Assembly (NCBI RefSeq): GCF_037893015.1
Contig: NC_133664.1
Span: 131,406,600-131,470,599, forward strand
DNA length: 64,000 nt
Direction of reading: 5' to 3'
DNA from: Macrotis lagotis
Lineage: Eukaryota > Chordata > Mammalia > Peramelemorphia > Peramelidae
Positions 12,111 to 23,095 of the stretch are shown here, one piece after another (position 1 is the first letter of the stretch; each line of letters begins with the position of its first letter). A program made the position numbers and the translations under genes. The notes beneath the pieces are model-generated. The model saw nothing but the letters and a program-made list of their open reading frames with translations, was not told where the DNA came from and searched no databases.

Positions 12111-12121
12111 GGCCCCCGCAT
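12111..12121 (-). promoter_or_regulatory. WNT16: Out-of-frame upstream ATG overlapping the WNT16 start
   Basis: An ATG begins at 12121, 11 bases before the WNT16 ATG and in a different frame. Its context is poor (T at -3, C at +4). Its frame runs through exon 1, so if used it would overlap the main start and reduce WNT16 translation. It lies in the 5' UTR only if transcription starts upstream of 12121, which is likely. Confidence 0.5.
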
Positions 12122-12418
12122 CGAGTCCCCGGGCCCGGCCCGGCCCGCCGACCCTGCCCCGGCGCGGGCGTCCCGCGCGGGGCAGCCCGGCCCGCAGCCG
12201 CGCCGCCGCCGCCGTCGCGCCCCTCCTCGCCCCCCGGGATCAGAGCCCGCGAGGGCCGCGTTCCACGCCCTGCCCCGGGCTGAGGGCACAGCGGCCGGGC
12301 ACCCTCCTCCGCGGCTGGAGGGCGGCGCGGGGCGGGGGACCGCGAAGCCGGCGGCCCTCGCTGCCCAAGGTGAGAAACTTGTTTGATCTTTTCCCCCTGG
12401 CCATCCCGCTTCTCCTCC

Positions 12419-12525
12419 CCGCCTGCCCCGCCCGGCCTCCCCTCCCGGCGGCTCCGGGCTTCCCATTGGTCCGGCTGCGGCCGCGGCCTCTCGTTATCCC
12501 AGGCGCTCAGGCTCCCATTGGCTGA
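12419..12525 (-). promoter_or_regulatory. WNT16: WNT16 proximal promoter elements: GC box and two CCAAT boxes
   Basis: On the minus strand two CCAAT pentamers occur at about 12464-12468 and 12515-12519 (seen as ATTGG on plus), about 355 and 405 bp upstream of the ATG. A GC box (CCCCGCCC on plus) lies near 12425-12433. No TATA box is evident. This fits a TATA-less CpG-island promoter with NF-Y and Sp1-type sites. The transcription start cannot be fixed from sequence alone but is expected between about 12120 and 12420. Confidence 0.55.
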
Positions 12526-12773
12526 GCCGGGAGCCCGGTGGGGTGGCGCTCGGGGCCGGGCGGCTCGCGGACTGCGCGCCTCGGGGCCGCCGGGGCCCGG
12601 AGCATTCGGACTGCGCGGTCGCGCTCCCGGGAGGCTGGCAGTGGGGAGGCGCAGCTTCCTCGGACCCACCCGCGGGGCCCTTTGTGTCTCGGCCGCGGGG
12701 GGCTGCTTCTCCCTCGCCCCACTCTTACTGCGGGTGCCTTCCCAAGCTCCGGGCTAAGCCTTGCTTTCTTTCC

Positions 12774-12840
12774 TCCTCCTCCTCCTCCTGGTCGTTCTCC
12801 TCTTACCCCTCTTCATCCTCCCTATCCTCCTCCCCTCCCC
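12774..12840. repeat. CCT-rich polypyrimidine tract
   Basis: CCTCCTCCTCCTCCTCCT run followed by further CTC/CCT-rich sequence at the upstream edge of the WNT16 CpG island. Confidence 0.7.
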
Positions 12841-13010
12841 CAGCAAGTTTCCCCATAGCTGTCAAACAATCTGGAACTCAATGGAACTCTTCAACATTGG
12901 TAAATCAGTGAAACGACTTGTGGAATTTTGGTCTAAGTTAAGCCCCATCCCATCCATTTGAGCTCTTTTCAATACAAAGCGCCTCTCTACTTCACCCTTT
13001 CTTTACTTTT

Positions 13011-13163
13011 TTGTTTGTTTTTAGGTTTTTGCAAGGCAGTGGGGTTAAGTGGCTTGCCCAAGGCCACACGACTAGGTAATTATTAAGTGTCTGAGGTCGG
13101 ATTTGAACTGGGTACTCCCGACTTCAGGGCCGGTGCTCTATCCACTGCGCCGCCCCCCCCCCC
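13011..13163 (-). mobile_element. Young tRNA-derived SINE
   Basis: Plus strand shows AGGTTTTTGCAAGGCAGTGG, GGCTTGCCCAAGGCCACACG and CTATCCACTGCGCCGCCCC. The flanks share TTTGTTTG (left near 13011, right near 13164), a probable short target duplication. It is about 900 bp upstream of the WNT16 ATG. Confidence 0.85.
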
Positions 13164-13369
13164 TTTGTTTGCTTCTTGCAGGCTAGTATCAGAGTCTATT
13201 GTTTCCCAAAAGACCGAGGGTGCAATCAGGCAAAGGACTGTTTCCAGGACTCAGTTAATTGATGGTAGATGATCTGCTGAAAAGAAGTGTCATAAATGTT
13301 ATTTTTTTTTGGCATGGCTTTAGCACCCTCTCTGTTTGCTTTCTTAAGAATCTTGGGCTATTTACAGGA

Positions 13370-13550
13370 GTTAAATCAATAACTAAATAATTGATACTTG
13401 CTATATGTCCAGGAGGGTTAGGGGGTACAGAAATAGAAAATAATCCCTTCAAGATTCTAGTTAAGTAGGGACAAGACAATAGTACCAAGAAGGAGATAAA
13501 TAAAAGATAGTTTATAATACAGTGCTAAGTAATGAGGTAGGGAATAATTT
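13370..13550. repeat. Old interspersed repeat, family not identified
   Basis: Resembles other copies here (33210-33310, 40350-40560, 58626-58930) with the theme 'gctatgtgccaggcactgtgctaagtgctgggg...acaatag...aaagaa'. Degraded. Confidence 0.35.
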
Positions 13551-13559
13551 CGCATTTTT

Positions 13560-13690
13560 GAACAGGGCTAGGCCATGACTTTGAATGAGTCATTTAACTT
13601 ACACAGACTTCAGTTTCTTATCTGAATAATATGGGAGTTGGACCTGATCTAAGAAGCTCCTTCCAGCTCTAAATCTCTGATCCAATGATG
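13560..13690 (+). mobile_element. MIR-like SINE
   Basis: GAATGAGTCATTTAACTTAC, CAGTTTCTTATCTG, GGGAGTTGGACCTGATCTAAG and CTCCTTCCAGCTCTAAATC follow a MIR-family 3' half in order. Confidence 0.55.
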
Positions 13691-14289
13691 GTAATGGTAA
13701 TTTAAGAAAGTTGGCTCATTCGGGGATTTGCAGGATGAACTGAAGGGGAAAGAAGTGGGAGATAAGACTAACTTGGGAGACTAGTGAGAGAGTTTATTAT
13801 CTAACCTTGCTTTACTTCTATCTATCCTGGAGAATGACTCAAGCCTCTGTTTCTAGGGGGACCTCTAACTTGTTTTTTTTTTTAATTCTCCAGGCATTCC
13901 GATTAGCTGGCTACTGAGTGCCTACATATTGAAATTCTATGAAGTGTCAGAGTACAGATATTCTGATTTCCAATAGAGGATGAGCATAAATTAAGAAACT
14001 GAGATCTGCCTCCTACATATCCATATCTATGTCTGAAGGAACAAGACTCACAATGACCATAAGTCTTCAAGCTTGAATTCACTTCTGAGAGTACAGAGTA
14101 ATGAGTGAATAACAATGGAATGGAAATCTTCAGACCAGGATCGTGCCAGCGATGGAGATGTTAAGATGGTATAGCCATCTCTGAAAGTCCGGGGCATCTC
14201 CTCCAGGCTCTACTGCTTTGTCGATAGGCTCTTGCTTGGGCTGTGCAGTCAGTTCTTCAAGTATTGTAAGGAATATAAAGTGGCTTCCC

Positions 14290-14625
14290 CTACCAGGATG
14301 GTGATCGTCCTTTCCTTACCTTTTTGTCTCTTTCTGTATTGCAATAGCTCCAACTTCTTAATGGGTGTCTTCACTTTCCATCTTTCTTATATGTCACTCT
14401 ACTGTACACATTACAATACTACCATGTTAATTTTTCTGATGTTTTGTTCACATTATTTCAACACTCAGAGGTCTTCAATAGCTCTTCATTGCCTACTGAA
14501 TACTCTCTGCCCTTTAACTTGGCTTTCAGAAGGCTCATCATTTGACTGTAACCTGTCTTTCCTGTTTTTCTTCACTCTACTTTCTAGACTGTGTTCTTCC
14601 AAAACAGACTATTTCCCCACTTTCT
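14290..14625 (+). mobile_element. L2-like LINE fragment
   Basis: CTCTTCATTGCCTACTGAATACTC, 'cttggctttcagaaggctc' and later CACTCTACTTTCTAGAC read like the L2 3' untranslated end. The 131-codon frame across it is repeat-derived. Confidence 0.45.
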
Positions 14626-14629
14626 AAGA

Positions 14630-15890
14630 GTTACTGAGACTAGAAGCTATGTGCAAAGTGATCTTTAATCATTTTGGCCACATGTGTTGGTTGGGTGCAG
14701 CCTTTTCTAGGAGTTGACTGCTAATAAAGAGAAATTTCTTCTACAGTCTCTTTTTATGTCTTTAAGCATTTCTTTACTGTGTGAGTTACTGTTGCTGGGC
14801 TGAAGGGGATTTAGCACCTTCCTTTTTTTTTCTTTTACCCCAAGGGGTCCTTTGCTCTGACCCTCATGACATCCAATCTGAACTAATTTCCTAGGGGAGC
14901 TTGGCCTCTCCATAGTAGGGTTAAACTCCCTTGTTTCACATTGTAGCTCATTAAACCCACATGATAGTGTCCTGATGAAAATTGCTCACGGTTTGAGTTC
15001 ATGTCTAGGAGCACCCTAAAGTGATGAAATAGAAAGGTACTCAATGAACAAGATGAATCAAGTAAAAGACAGATATTTTTTATACACAAAAGTAATGCTA
15101 AAAGACAGAAAAGACTCATCATTCATTGAGAATGTTTAAGTATTTGCTAATTTACTCCTAGTTTTATCAGCTAGGAGTCATAAACATCAGAACATGGAAA
15201 TTTGTGGAACTACAGAATAAGCATTCTACATTTCATCTTGACTCTGTCTGGTCTCAGGTCATACCTTCTATAAATTCAGACTAAGGATTGGGTCCATCCT
15301 CCTGCCAATGGCCATTTTCTCTGGTGGAGGAACTCTGACAGCTCCACCTCTTGTAATGAGCAACTTTTGAACTCTCATGGTTGCCCCCAAACTGGATACA
15401 TCCATCTCAAGAATGATACTTGATCACTTATTCAAGAAATGGAAAAAACTCTAAAGTCTGAGTAAAAACTCTTTCAGTGTGTGGCCAGTGTCACAGGAAA
15501 GAGCACCACTTCTCTTCCTACTATTCTGGAATATCTCGTGGAAAAAGAACTACTTGACACATCTAAGAATTGAAAGAGAAGTGTAGGTGGGATATGTCAA
15601 TTTGGTGGAGTCATATCTTTTCAAAGATTCATTAAGTCACTGACTTTTCCTGTTCAGTGGCCTAAAGGAGGGATTCCTTGTTCTTCAAGGTGCAAGAGTT
15701 CTAGGTCACCATCAAGAAGTAGAGAGGAAACCACCATTCTTCAAAATGCCTAAAGAATATGTGGTTGTAATACAGAAGGACATCTTTTCACATTCCCTGT
15801 TTCAGTCTTATTACATAGACTTTCCCAAGTAGGTACCTTTCTTCACAAAATTCTCTATTCCTGATAAGTGAATCTGCTTTCTGCTGTTCC
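14630..15890. other. No recognisable gene or repeat
   Basis: AT-rich intergenic DNA. A short peptide-like stretch at 15495-15560 was examined and rejected as a gene (see rejected items). Confidence 0.5.
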
Positions 15891-15899
15891 ACTTTCAAT

Positions 15900-16170
15900 C
15901 TCTTCCATGTCCATACTCTGTTAATATATTCCCTATTCTTATAGTCTATTCCATGAAGTCTCTCCTGGCTCTCCTGGCCATTCCTCAGCACTCTTATGGC
16001 ACTTTATACTTATTTCATGTACTTTATCATATTCTTACCGATCTTAATTGTTATTTAAGGACTTTTGATTCCATGAGAGGTACATTCTTTGAGGGTAAGG
16101 ATGATGTATTATGTATCCTAGATAAAGCAGAGGTGAATCACACAGATGCTTAATAAGTGTATGCAGTTTG
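15900..16170 (+). mobile_element. L2 3' fragment
   Basis: Ends with TTGAGGGTAAGGATGATG and GATGCTTAATAAGTG, the L2 3' terminus pattern; preceded by CCATGAAGTCTCTCCTGGCTC. Confidence 0.45.
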
Positions 16171-16189
16171 TTTTAACCTATTAGGATCA

Positions 16190-16335
16190 TAAAGCCGTAG
16201 AGATTTAGCTAACTCCTCTATTTTTACATATAAGGAAACTGAGGCTTACAAAGATGAAGCAACATTTCAAGAGCCAGTAATCAAATACAGATCCAACTTT
16301 AAATAGAGTTCTTCCCATTACATCACATGCTGCTC
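16190..16335 (-). mobile_element. MIR-like SINE
   Basis: AGGAAACTGAGGCTTACAAAG with later TCTTCCCATTACATCACATGC follow the MIR consensus on the minus strand. Confidence 0.5.
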
Positions 16336-16489
16336 TAGTCAAGTTGGTGTCCCTTGAAAGTGTTAAAAAAAAAGAGATATGATTTCATTTTCTCACAAAT
16401 AACTCCCACTGACTTTCCACACACACAATAAAGCCTTATCTTGTAAATGTATGAGTACAGTTAAAGCAAAATATAAATACATAGGTTAT

Positions 16490-16625
16490 GTCTGACATTC
16501 TCTGCTTAAGTTTGGGTAAGTCACTTAAATGTCTGCCTCAGTAACTATAACTGTAAAATGAAGGAGTTGGACTAGGTAGGCTCAGAGATTTCTTCCAATT
16601 ATAGATCTCTAGTTCTATGATCTCT
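16490..16625 (+). mobile_element. MIR-like SINE
   Basis: GGGTAAGTCACTTAAATGTC, GCCTCAGTAACTATAACTG, AAATGAAGGAGTTGGACTAGG and TTCTATGATC. Confidence 0.5.
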
Positions 16626-16859
16626 CTTCTAAGAAGCAGGAGACATGCTTCACACTTAATATTCTGGAGTCCAGATTGGTTTCCGCATTGATCAGATTTC
16701 TGAAGTCTTGACTGTTTTTCTTTCCATTCTTGTAGTTATCATGTAAAAGTTTCAACTAGTTCTCATTCTGCTTGAATTGGGTCACCTGTATCTTCCTAAG
16801 AGTATCTGAATTCTTCATACTCTAAAAGAAAGTTCAAATTTTTTTTTGCCCAAAGGAAA

Positions 16860-17960
16860 AAATTTTTTTTAAAGATTTTATTTATTTTGAGTTTTACAAT
16901 TTCCCCCCCAATCTTACTTCCCTCCCCCACCCCCCACAGAGGGCAATTTGTCAGTCTTTACATTGTTTCCATGGTATACATTGATCCAAATTGAATGTGA
17001 TGAGAGAGAAATCATATCCTTAAGGAAGAAACATAAAGTATAAGAGATAGCAAGATCAGACAATAAAATATCAGGATTTTTTCCAAATTTAAGGTAACAG
17101 TCCTTGGTTTTTGTTCAAACTCTGCAGTTCTTTCTCTGGATACAGATGGTATTCTCCATTGCAGACAACCCCAAATTGTCCCTGATTGTTGCACTGATGG
17201 AGTGAGCAAGTCCATTAAGGTTGATCATTGCCCCCATGTTGCTGTTAGGGTGTACAATGTTTTTCTGGTTCTGCTCATCTCACTCAGCATCAGTTCATGC
17301 AAATCCCTCCAGGCTTCCCTGAATTCCCATCCCTCCTGGTTTCTAATAGAACAATAATGTTCCATGACATACATATACCACAGTTTGCTAAACCATTCCC
17401 CAACTGAAGGGCATTTACTTGATTTCCAATCCTTTGCCACCACAAACAGGGCTGCTATGAATATTTTTGTACAAGTGATATTTTTACCCTTTTTCATCAT
17501 CTCTTCAGGGTATAGACCCAGTAAGTGGTATTGCTGGATCAAAGGGTATACACATTTTTGTTGCCCTTTGGGTGTAGTTCCAAATTTCTCTCCAGAAAGG
17601 TTGGATGAGTTCACAGCTCCACCAACAGTATAATAGTGTCCCAGATTTCCCACAACCTTTTCAACAATGATCATTATCCTTTCTAGTCATATTTGTCAGT
17701 CTGAGAGGTGTGAGGTGATACCTCAGAGAAGCTTTAATTTTCATTTCTCTAATAAGAATTGATTTAAAGCAATTTTTCACATGACTATGGATTACTTTGA
17801 TCTCATTTGTAAATTGATTTTGCACATCCTTTGACCATTTGTCAATTGGGGAATGGCTTTTTTTAAAAATATGATTCAGTTCTCTGTATATTTTAGAAAT
17901 GAGTCCTTTTTCAGAAATATTAGTTGTAAAGATTGTTTCTCAGTTTACTACATTTCTTTG
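16860..17960 (-). mobile_element. L1 3' UTR fragment
   Basis: The minus-strand 3' end is at the T-run near 16857-16875. The sequence holds the L1 3' UTR block complementary to AACCATTCCCCAACTGAAGG and CAATCCTTTGCCACCACAAA, found in the 3' ends of mammalian L1s. A 149-codon frame here (17225-17674) is repeat-derived, as shown by its match to that block, and is not a gene. Confidence 0.7.
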
Positions 17961-17964
17961 AAAA

Positions 17965-19355
17965 CAAAACTGTTTTAAGGATGCAATTATTCAATACTGT
18001 GCTTTTCCTTGGTGTCATGTGTTTGAATTTTTTTAAATAAAAAAGCTAAGTGGACTTCTTTATTTGGTCTAAGAAATTATATGGAAGAAAACTCTATGAG
18101 ACATTGTAAACTCATTCTCATCCCTCAGTATGAAGTGACGACTCTAATATAGTTTCCAGAGAGTATGCCATCTTTTTTGAAGTAAAGAATTATACTCAAT
18201 GAGTGGTTCAGACATGAAACTACAAAAATCAAATTGCTACCTCTGTTGTAGTTACTACAGGTCTTATTTTCATCCTCATTTATTTTTTCATTTGGTAATG
18301 TCAAACACTAACATACAATCTGCATGTAATCTCCTGGATCTTAAACCCAGCTATGTGAGAAGGATCTTTTCCCTCCCATTTTGGTTCTGTTAGAATGAAT
18401 TATTGTTATTTAATGAATTCCATGGCATAATTCTTAGAATGCAAAAATAAAGTGATTTTTAAGTGTTTCCCCAGGAGAGGGACAGACACACAGAACTATC
18501 TACTCTATTCTCTCACTCAAAATTTTAAGGTTAGGGTTTGAGTTTTATAGTCTGTACCTAAGAAAATGAGTGAGCCCAACTGATCTTCTGGGTACTAAAC
18601 CTAAAACTGTGGCTTTATTAACTCTATTCTTAAATCTAACCAATTGAGTGACATCCAGACTTATGAGATTTAAAAAAAAATCAACCAATGACATATTTCA
18701 CCACCCACTGAGGATGGTCAAGAATTGTCAGTACTGAAACCCAGGATTTTTTTTTCCTTCAAGTGGTTTTCCCTTGGCTCCTGGAAAACTCAGAAAGTGA
18801 GCCTGCTTCTGCAGATAAATCTTGGACTCAGATTCTGGCAGACCATCAGAGGACTCAAACTTCTAAGGGAAGACTCTCTACTCCTCATCACAGAGACTTA
18901 GGTATTGGAAAAGTGACACCAGAGGCACACCAACTGATTTTAACTGCCATGACAGAACAAAGGATTGCAGATGGCTTTTTACATAATTAGGTTCCAATCC
19001 ATTCTATATTAAGTCTCACCTGGATGCCACCAATGCAGAAGACAGAGCATAGACTCATGACCTCTGGCTCCGAGCAGGTGGTAGAGAAGGCAGGGAGAGA
19101 ACAGTATCCAGGGCTTCCTGCTGCTTTTTAGGGATCTGGAAGTTCCATCAGAATGACAGATTTAAAGAAGTAAAATAGTTTACAAATGATACTTAAGGTA
19201 TAAAATGGGGATGGGAAAGTAATGATAGGAAGAACTGTGACTTCTTGGTTTCTTAAAATAAGGATAGCTCTAGATAAAATGCTGTGATTCTTGATTTTTT
19301 GAGGTATCACAGGTAACTTCAAAAAAAGTGAAATGCTTATGTACAATGGCTCCCT
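17965..19355. other. No recognisable gene
   Basis: AT-rich intergenic DNA between the L1 fragment and the next SINE. Short frames (18199-18393, 18763-18990) have no family signature and no supporting splice or poly(A) context. Confidence 0.45.
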
Positions 19356-19371
19356 AAGATATTTTACTTTC

Positions 19372-19513
19372 TCTTTTTTTTTTGGCAAGGCAATGGGGTT
19401 AAGTAACTTGCCCAAGGTCACACAGCTAGATAATTATTAAGTATCAAATTTGAACTCAGGTCCTCCTGACTCCAAGGCTGGTACTCTATCCACTATGCCA
19501 CCTAGCTGCCCCC
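19372..19513 (-). mobile_element. Young tRNA-derived SINE with 13-bp target duplication
   Basis: Flanked by ATATTTTACTTTC (19359-19371) and ATATTTCACTTTC (19514-19526), one mismatch. Body shows GCAAGGCAATGGGGTTAAG and CACTATGCCACCTAGCTGCC. Confidence 0.92.
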
Positions 19514-19529
19514 ATATTTCACTTTCAAA

Positions 19530-20890
19530 GAGTTATTCCCTCTTCAGAAAAAGTCAAGTTAATCTAGAAATCATTAGTGTGTGCATATAAAACCAAGAAA
19601 TGCATTTTTATCATGTTATCCTTAGAAATCAGTGGCAAACTGTGTTATACCAGCAAACTTTTGGAATAGGTGTATGAAAATATTACTGAACTACCTAAAA
19701 TTGGGATGAACAGATTTGCCTTCTCTGGGAAGTTTCACAAAAATGTGACTATGCAATCTTATCTTACAATCAAACAAAATATGGAAGAAAAGATACTAAA
19801 GATGTATTGAAAGTCTATTTTCTAGTAGCAGTGTTAACCATTTATGTGTTGTGGTCACCATTTTTCAAGCATTGAAGGTCAGTCTAAAATCAGCAAATTA
19901 ATAAATAAATTGTGTTCTTTTGAGCCATTTGTGTATTTTACCTGATGCCATTGCCTTCATTAAGGGCTATTTCACATTAGGATAGTGTTTGTTGAGCTTA
20001 GGATAGCAAAGAATTGTAATATATATTGGGAGCTCTGCACACTTCCTTCTTAACTATTCTTGTCATAATCCATAATAGGCCTCTGGAACACTTGTTTTGA
20101 ACCAGAGGAAAGCAATGACTGGATGAACAGTTGATGGACTCATAACTCCAACAGTCATCTAAGGAGGGGAAAGTAATAAGACAAAAGAATTAAAAACATG
20201 AGTTTTGTGTAGCAAGAAAGTTCAGCTAAAGAGGGAAAATGAAATATCTTGTTAGCAGAGCAAGGTAGAATATTGTCATGACTTTAACCTAGATTGGTGG
20301 ATCTCAATAGGCAGAATAAAGCCATGACATTAACCTGGATTAGTCAATCTGGATAGGCAGGTAAAGTATGGAGCCAACTAGTCAATCAGGGAACAGTGGA
20401 ATTACAAACCAGAGACAAGGACCGAAATGAAGCCAACTAGAGCCTGACAAATAGATAGCAATTCAGGTGCACTACCCACTGGTGACTTGTAGATTTAGGT
20501 ACTCTTTAAAAATGTCTTTCATGTGCTCCTTGGCCTCATTGAACCCAAGACCTGACAGTTCCCCTGCAAAATCAAGCAAAATCCTTCATTAAAGGTCATT
20601 TGGTGAATTGATTCTCAGCTCATTCTTGAGATTTTTAAGAGCACAATCAATCCTCATCCTATCTATCCAATCCCACTAGTATATAACTACTACTCCAGTT
20701 AGACTGGATGGATGAGTTTATTTGTCAAACTCTTGTTGAAACCTAAACATCTCCAGTGGTTTCCAGGATACTGTAGAAAGTATCTAGCAACCAGCTCTAT
20801 TCAAAGTTTTTAGACTGAGAATTTCAAAATGTTTAGTAACCATTTGCTCATTCATCCATGGAATTGAACAATTCACCAGTCTCAAATAAA
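19530..20890. other. No recognisable gene or clear repeat
   Basis: Unique-looking AT-rich intergenic DNA. A locally duplicated phrase occurs at 20279-20300 and 20321-20345 ('gactttaacctagattggtgg' against 'gacattaacctggattagtca'). Confidence 0.45.
20279..20365. repeat. Short diverged tandem duplication
   Basis: 'atgactttaacctagattggtggatctcaataggcag' and 'atgacattaacctggattagtcaatctggataggcag' are about 80% alike and lie 44 bp apart, indicating a small local duplication. A further 'agtcaatcagg' follows. Confidence 0.65.
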
Positions 20891-20899
20891 GTCATCTTG

Positions 20900-21410
20900 G
20901 TCCATAAGATAAAACTCATTTCATGCTCATTTCTACCTCTTCGCTTTTACTTATATTTTTTTCCCCCTTGTCTGAAATTTCCTCCACATATCAAATTCTA
21001 TTCATCTACTGTGTCACAGAAAAAGTCTGGCTTCTTCTATGAAGTCTCTCCAATATAATCTTACCCACTTTTCCTGAAGACCAGAATGGATTCAGGGATT
21101 TTTTGTAATCAATCATGACTGCAAAATAATCATAAGGACCACAAAATATAATGATAATGGCATATGTTGAAGACTATATGTGTCTATGTTCCTGCTGCCT
21201 TCTAAATTCTTAGAGTATTCATAGTAAATACCACATAATATAACATTAAATTATATTGCCATTTACTGTGGGTTTTATGTTTAAGAGTTTAAGTCTTCTC
21301 TTGCCAGCTAGATTATAAACTCTTTATGACTTTTGCTTCTAGAGTCTAACAGATATCTAGCACAAAACTGAGCCCATGATAGATACTCAATAAGTACTTG
21401 TTGGTTGGTT
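20900..21410 (+). mobile_element. L2-like LINE fragments
   Basis: TATGAAGTCTCTCCAATATAATC and later TAGATTATAAACTCTTTATGAC ... GATACTCAATAAGTACTTG fit the L2 3' end. Confidence 0.45.
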
Positions 21411-21640
21411 AGTCCTAAATACCCTTTTGTTGGGCTGAACAGCAGCATAAAGCAAAAATTAAATTGAGAAAAGTCAACATAACATAATCTCATTTACCAT
21501 TGTTGATTGGTGTTGGATTGGGAAGTCTTTTTTGGCTTATACCTCTTACCCTCAAGCATCATAAGTATTCATTAAATGTGTCCTGGTTAAAAATCACTCT
21601 CCTAAACACGGATAATACAAGCATAAAAAGTGACAGCCTC

Positions 21641-21753
21641 GGTGCAGCTAGGTGGCACAGTGGATAGATCACTGGCCCTGGAGTCAGGAGTACCTGAGTT
21701 CAAATCTGGCCTCAGACAAGCCATTGAACCCCATTTGCCTTGCAAAAGCCTTT
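21641..21753 (+). mobile_element. tRNA-derived SINE with internal deletion and target duplication
   Basis: GCAGCTAGGTGGCACAGTGG head and TTTGCCTTGCAAAAGCC tail, but the middle (ACTTAATAATTACCTAGCTGTG part) is missing. Flanked by AAAAAGTGACAGCCTC (21625-21640) and AAAAAAGTGACAGTCTTC (21754-21771). Confidence 0.9.
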
Positions 21754-21804
21754 AAAAAAGTGACAGTCTTCGCCTTTTAGGAATTTACATTCAATTGAGG
21801 TATT

Positions 21805-21859
<55 letters not shown>
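21805..21859. repeat. (AC)n microsatellite
   Basis: About 27 uninterrupted AC units. Confidence 0.97.
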
Positions 21860-21861
<2 letters not shown>

Positions 21862-22166
21862 AGAAATAGGAATGATAAAAGTGTGAGGGGAAAAAGTACT
21901 CTAGGAAACCCTTAGGCATTGTTTATATGATAAATATCATATCAACTTCAAGGATACCACAAGATGGCTAAGTCACCATCTTAGAAAATTAGCACGATAT
22001 ACTGTGCATGATGATAGCCATTCATGTGATTCAGACAGGTAAACTTGTTGAGAGGACTGACCAAGTTAAACCATACTTGTATTTGCCTCAGAGAATTTAT
22101 TCAAATAGGCAATTATTCAGAACCTAAGAGATTTATGAGGGATCGAGACAAACATAATCTGTATGG

Positions 22167-22201
<35 letters not shown>
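22167..22201. repeat. (GT)n microsatellite
   Basis: About 17 GT units, 310 bp from the AC tract and of opposite strand sense. Confidence 0.95.
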
Positions 22202-22202
<1 letters not shown>

Positions 22203-22204
22203 TG

Positions 22205-22700
22205 TTTTTGGTATTGGTCCTCATTCTTGAAGAGGACCATGACATCGGGAAGATAGTGTCATGACTTGCAAGTGATTTGGATTTGAGTGAGGGAGGGCTG
22301 TGCAAAGTCACCAGCCTCACTCTTTCCTTTGGAACCACCTGGGTCCAGTGGCAAGATCAGAAAGACTGATGTGAATGAGGCATGTCCTAACTCTCACCTT
22401 CTGTAAATGACTAACAGAAGGGAGGCATTAACACAAAAACAGCGGACTTGAAAGCTACAGTTAGTAATATGATGAAATTGTCTAGTGCCAAACCAGCTTC
22501 TGGGGTTGTCACATGGCCTCAGAGAAGCAGCTTCCAAAATGGGTTGAAACCACAATATTGATATAATGGGCTCTTTGCCAACACTGAATGTGAGCCCAGG
22601 CAGGCTGGATAAAAGATTCCAGTTGTTACATTAACAGCAAGGTATTGTATAAAGCCCCAAGAGCACACTTTTGAAGCCAACATTAGGCAGCTATTGGATT
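22205..22700. repeat. Interspersed repeat, family not identified
   Basis: Begins TTTTTGGTATTGGTCCTCATTCTTGAAGAGGACCATGACATC-like wording (22203-22245), a phrase I associate with a common marsupial interspersed repeat, and contains AAAGTCACCAGCCTCACTC. I cannot name its class. Confidence 0.4.
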
Positions 22701-22859
22701 GGGTGAGGGAGGAGGAGGAAGAAGGAAAACTGCAGAAACAGCAGCAGCAGCAATAACAGCTAGAGAAACAACAAACCCTTACCTGCTTTAGAGGCTGAGA
22801 CAGAATTGACTTTTAATTCTTTTTGGGTTGTGATTTGATCTGCAATATACCTGAAGCTT

Positions 22860-23095
22860 GGGCAGCTAGGTGGCATAGTGGACGGAGAACCCGGAAGATT
22901 CATCTGCCTGAGTTCAAATCTGACCTCAGAGTTGTGTGACTCCGGGAAAGTCACTTAATCTTGTTTGCCTCAGTTTCTTCATCTTATAGATCAGCTAGAG
23001 AAGGAAATGACAAACCATCCCAATATTTCTGCCAAAAAAAGCCCCAAATGGGGTCATGTAGTGTTGGACACAACTGAACCTACATCATAATAACT
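22860..23095 (+). mobile_element. MAR1-like SINE (tRNA head, longer 3' tail)
   Basis: GGCAGCTAGGTGGCATAGTGG head, TTTGCCTCAGTTTCTTCATC, GAGAAGGAAATGACAAACC and GTTGGACACAACTGAAC tail, the longer SINE type that also occurs at 38207 and, reversed, at 42520 and 51915. Confidence 0.75.

Larger units (their letters stand above)
11380..12760. promoter_or_regulatory. WNT16: CpG island over WNT16 promoter, exons 1 and 2
   Basis: A block of about 1.4 kb with dense CG dinucleotides and high GC, standing out sharply from AT-rich DNA on both sides. It covers exon 2, intron 1, exon 1, the 5' UTR and the proximal promoter. Such islands mark developmentally regulated promoters in mammals. Many long overlapping frames on both strands here come from low stop-codon density and are not genes. 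Confidence 0.9.

Noticed and set aside
11484..12669. Long plus and minus frames (up to 300 codons) across the CpG island
   Set aside because: Overlapping Ala/Arg/Pro-rich frames on both strands are caused by low stop-codon density in GC-rich DNA. They run antisense to, or out of frame with, WNT16 exons.
15495..15560. Peptide ILEYLVEKELLDTSKN resembling the VLEYLTAEILEL helix of histone H2A
   Set aside because: Only about 16 residues are alike, spacing to an upstream LQFPV-like motif is wrong, and the following sequence does not continue H2A. Probably chance.
17225..17674. 149-codon minus frame with protein-like text
   Set aside because: It lies in the L1 3' UTR block and similar frames arise from this repeat elsewhere.
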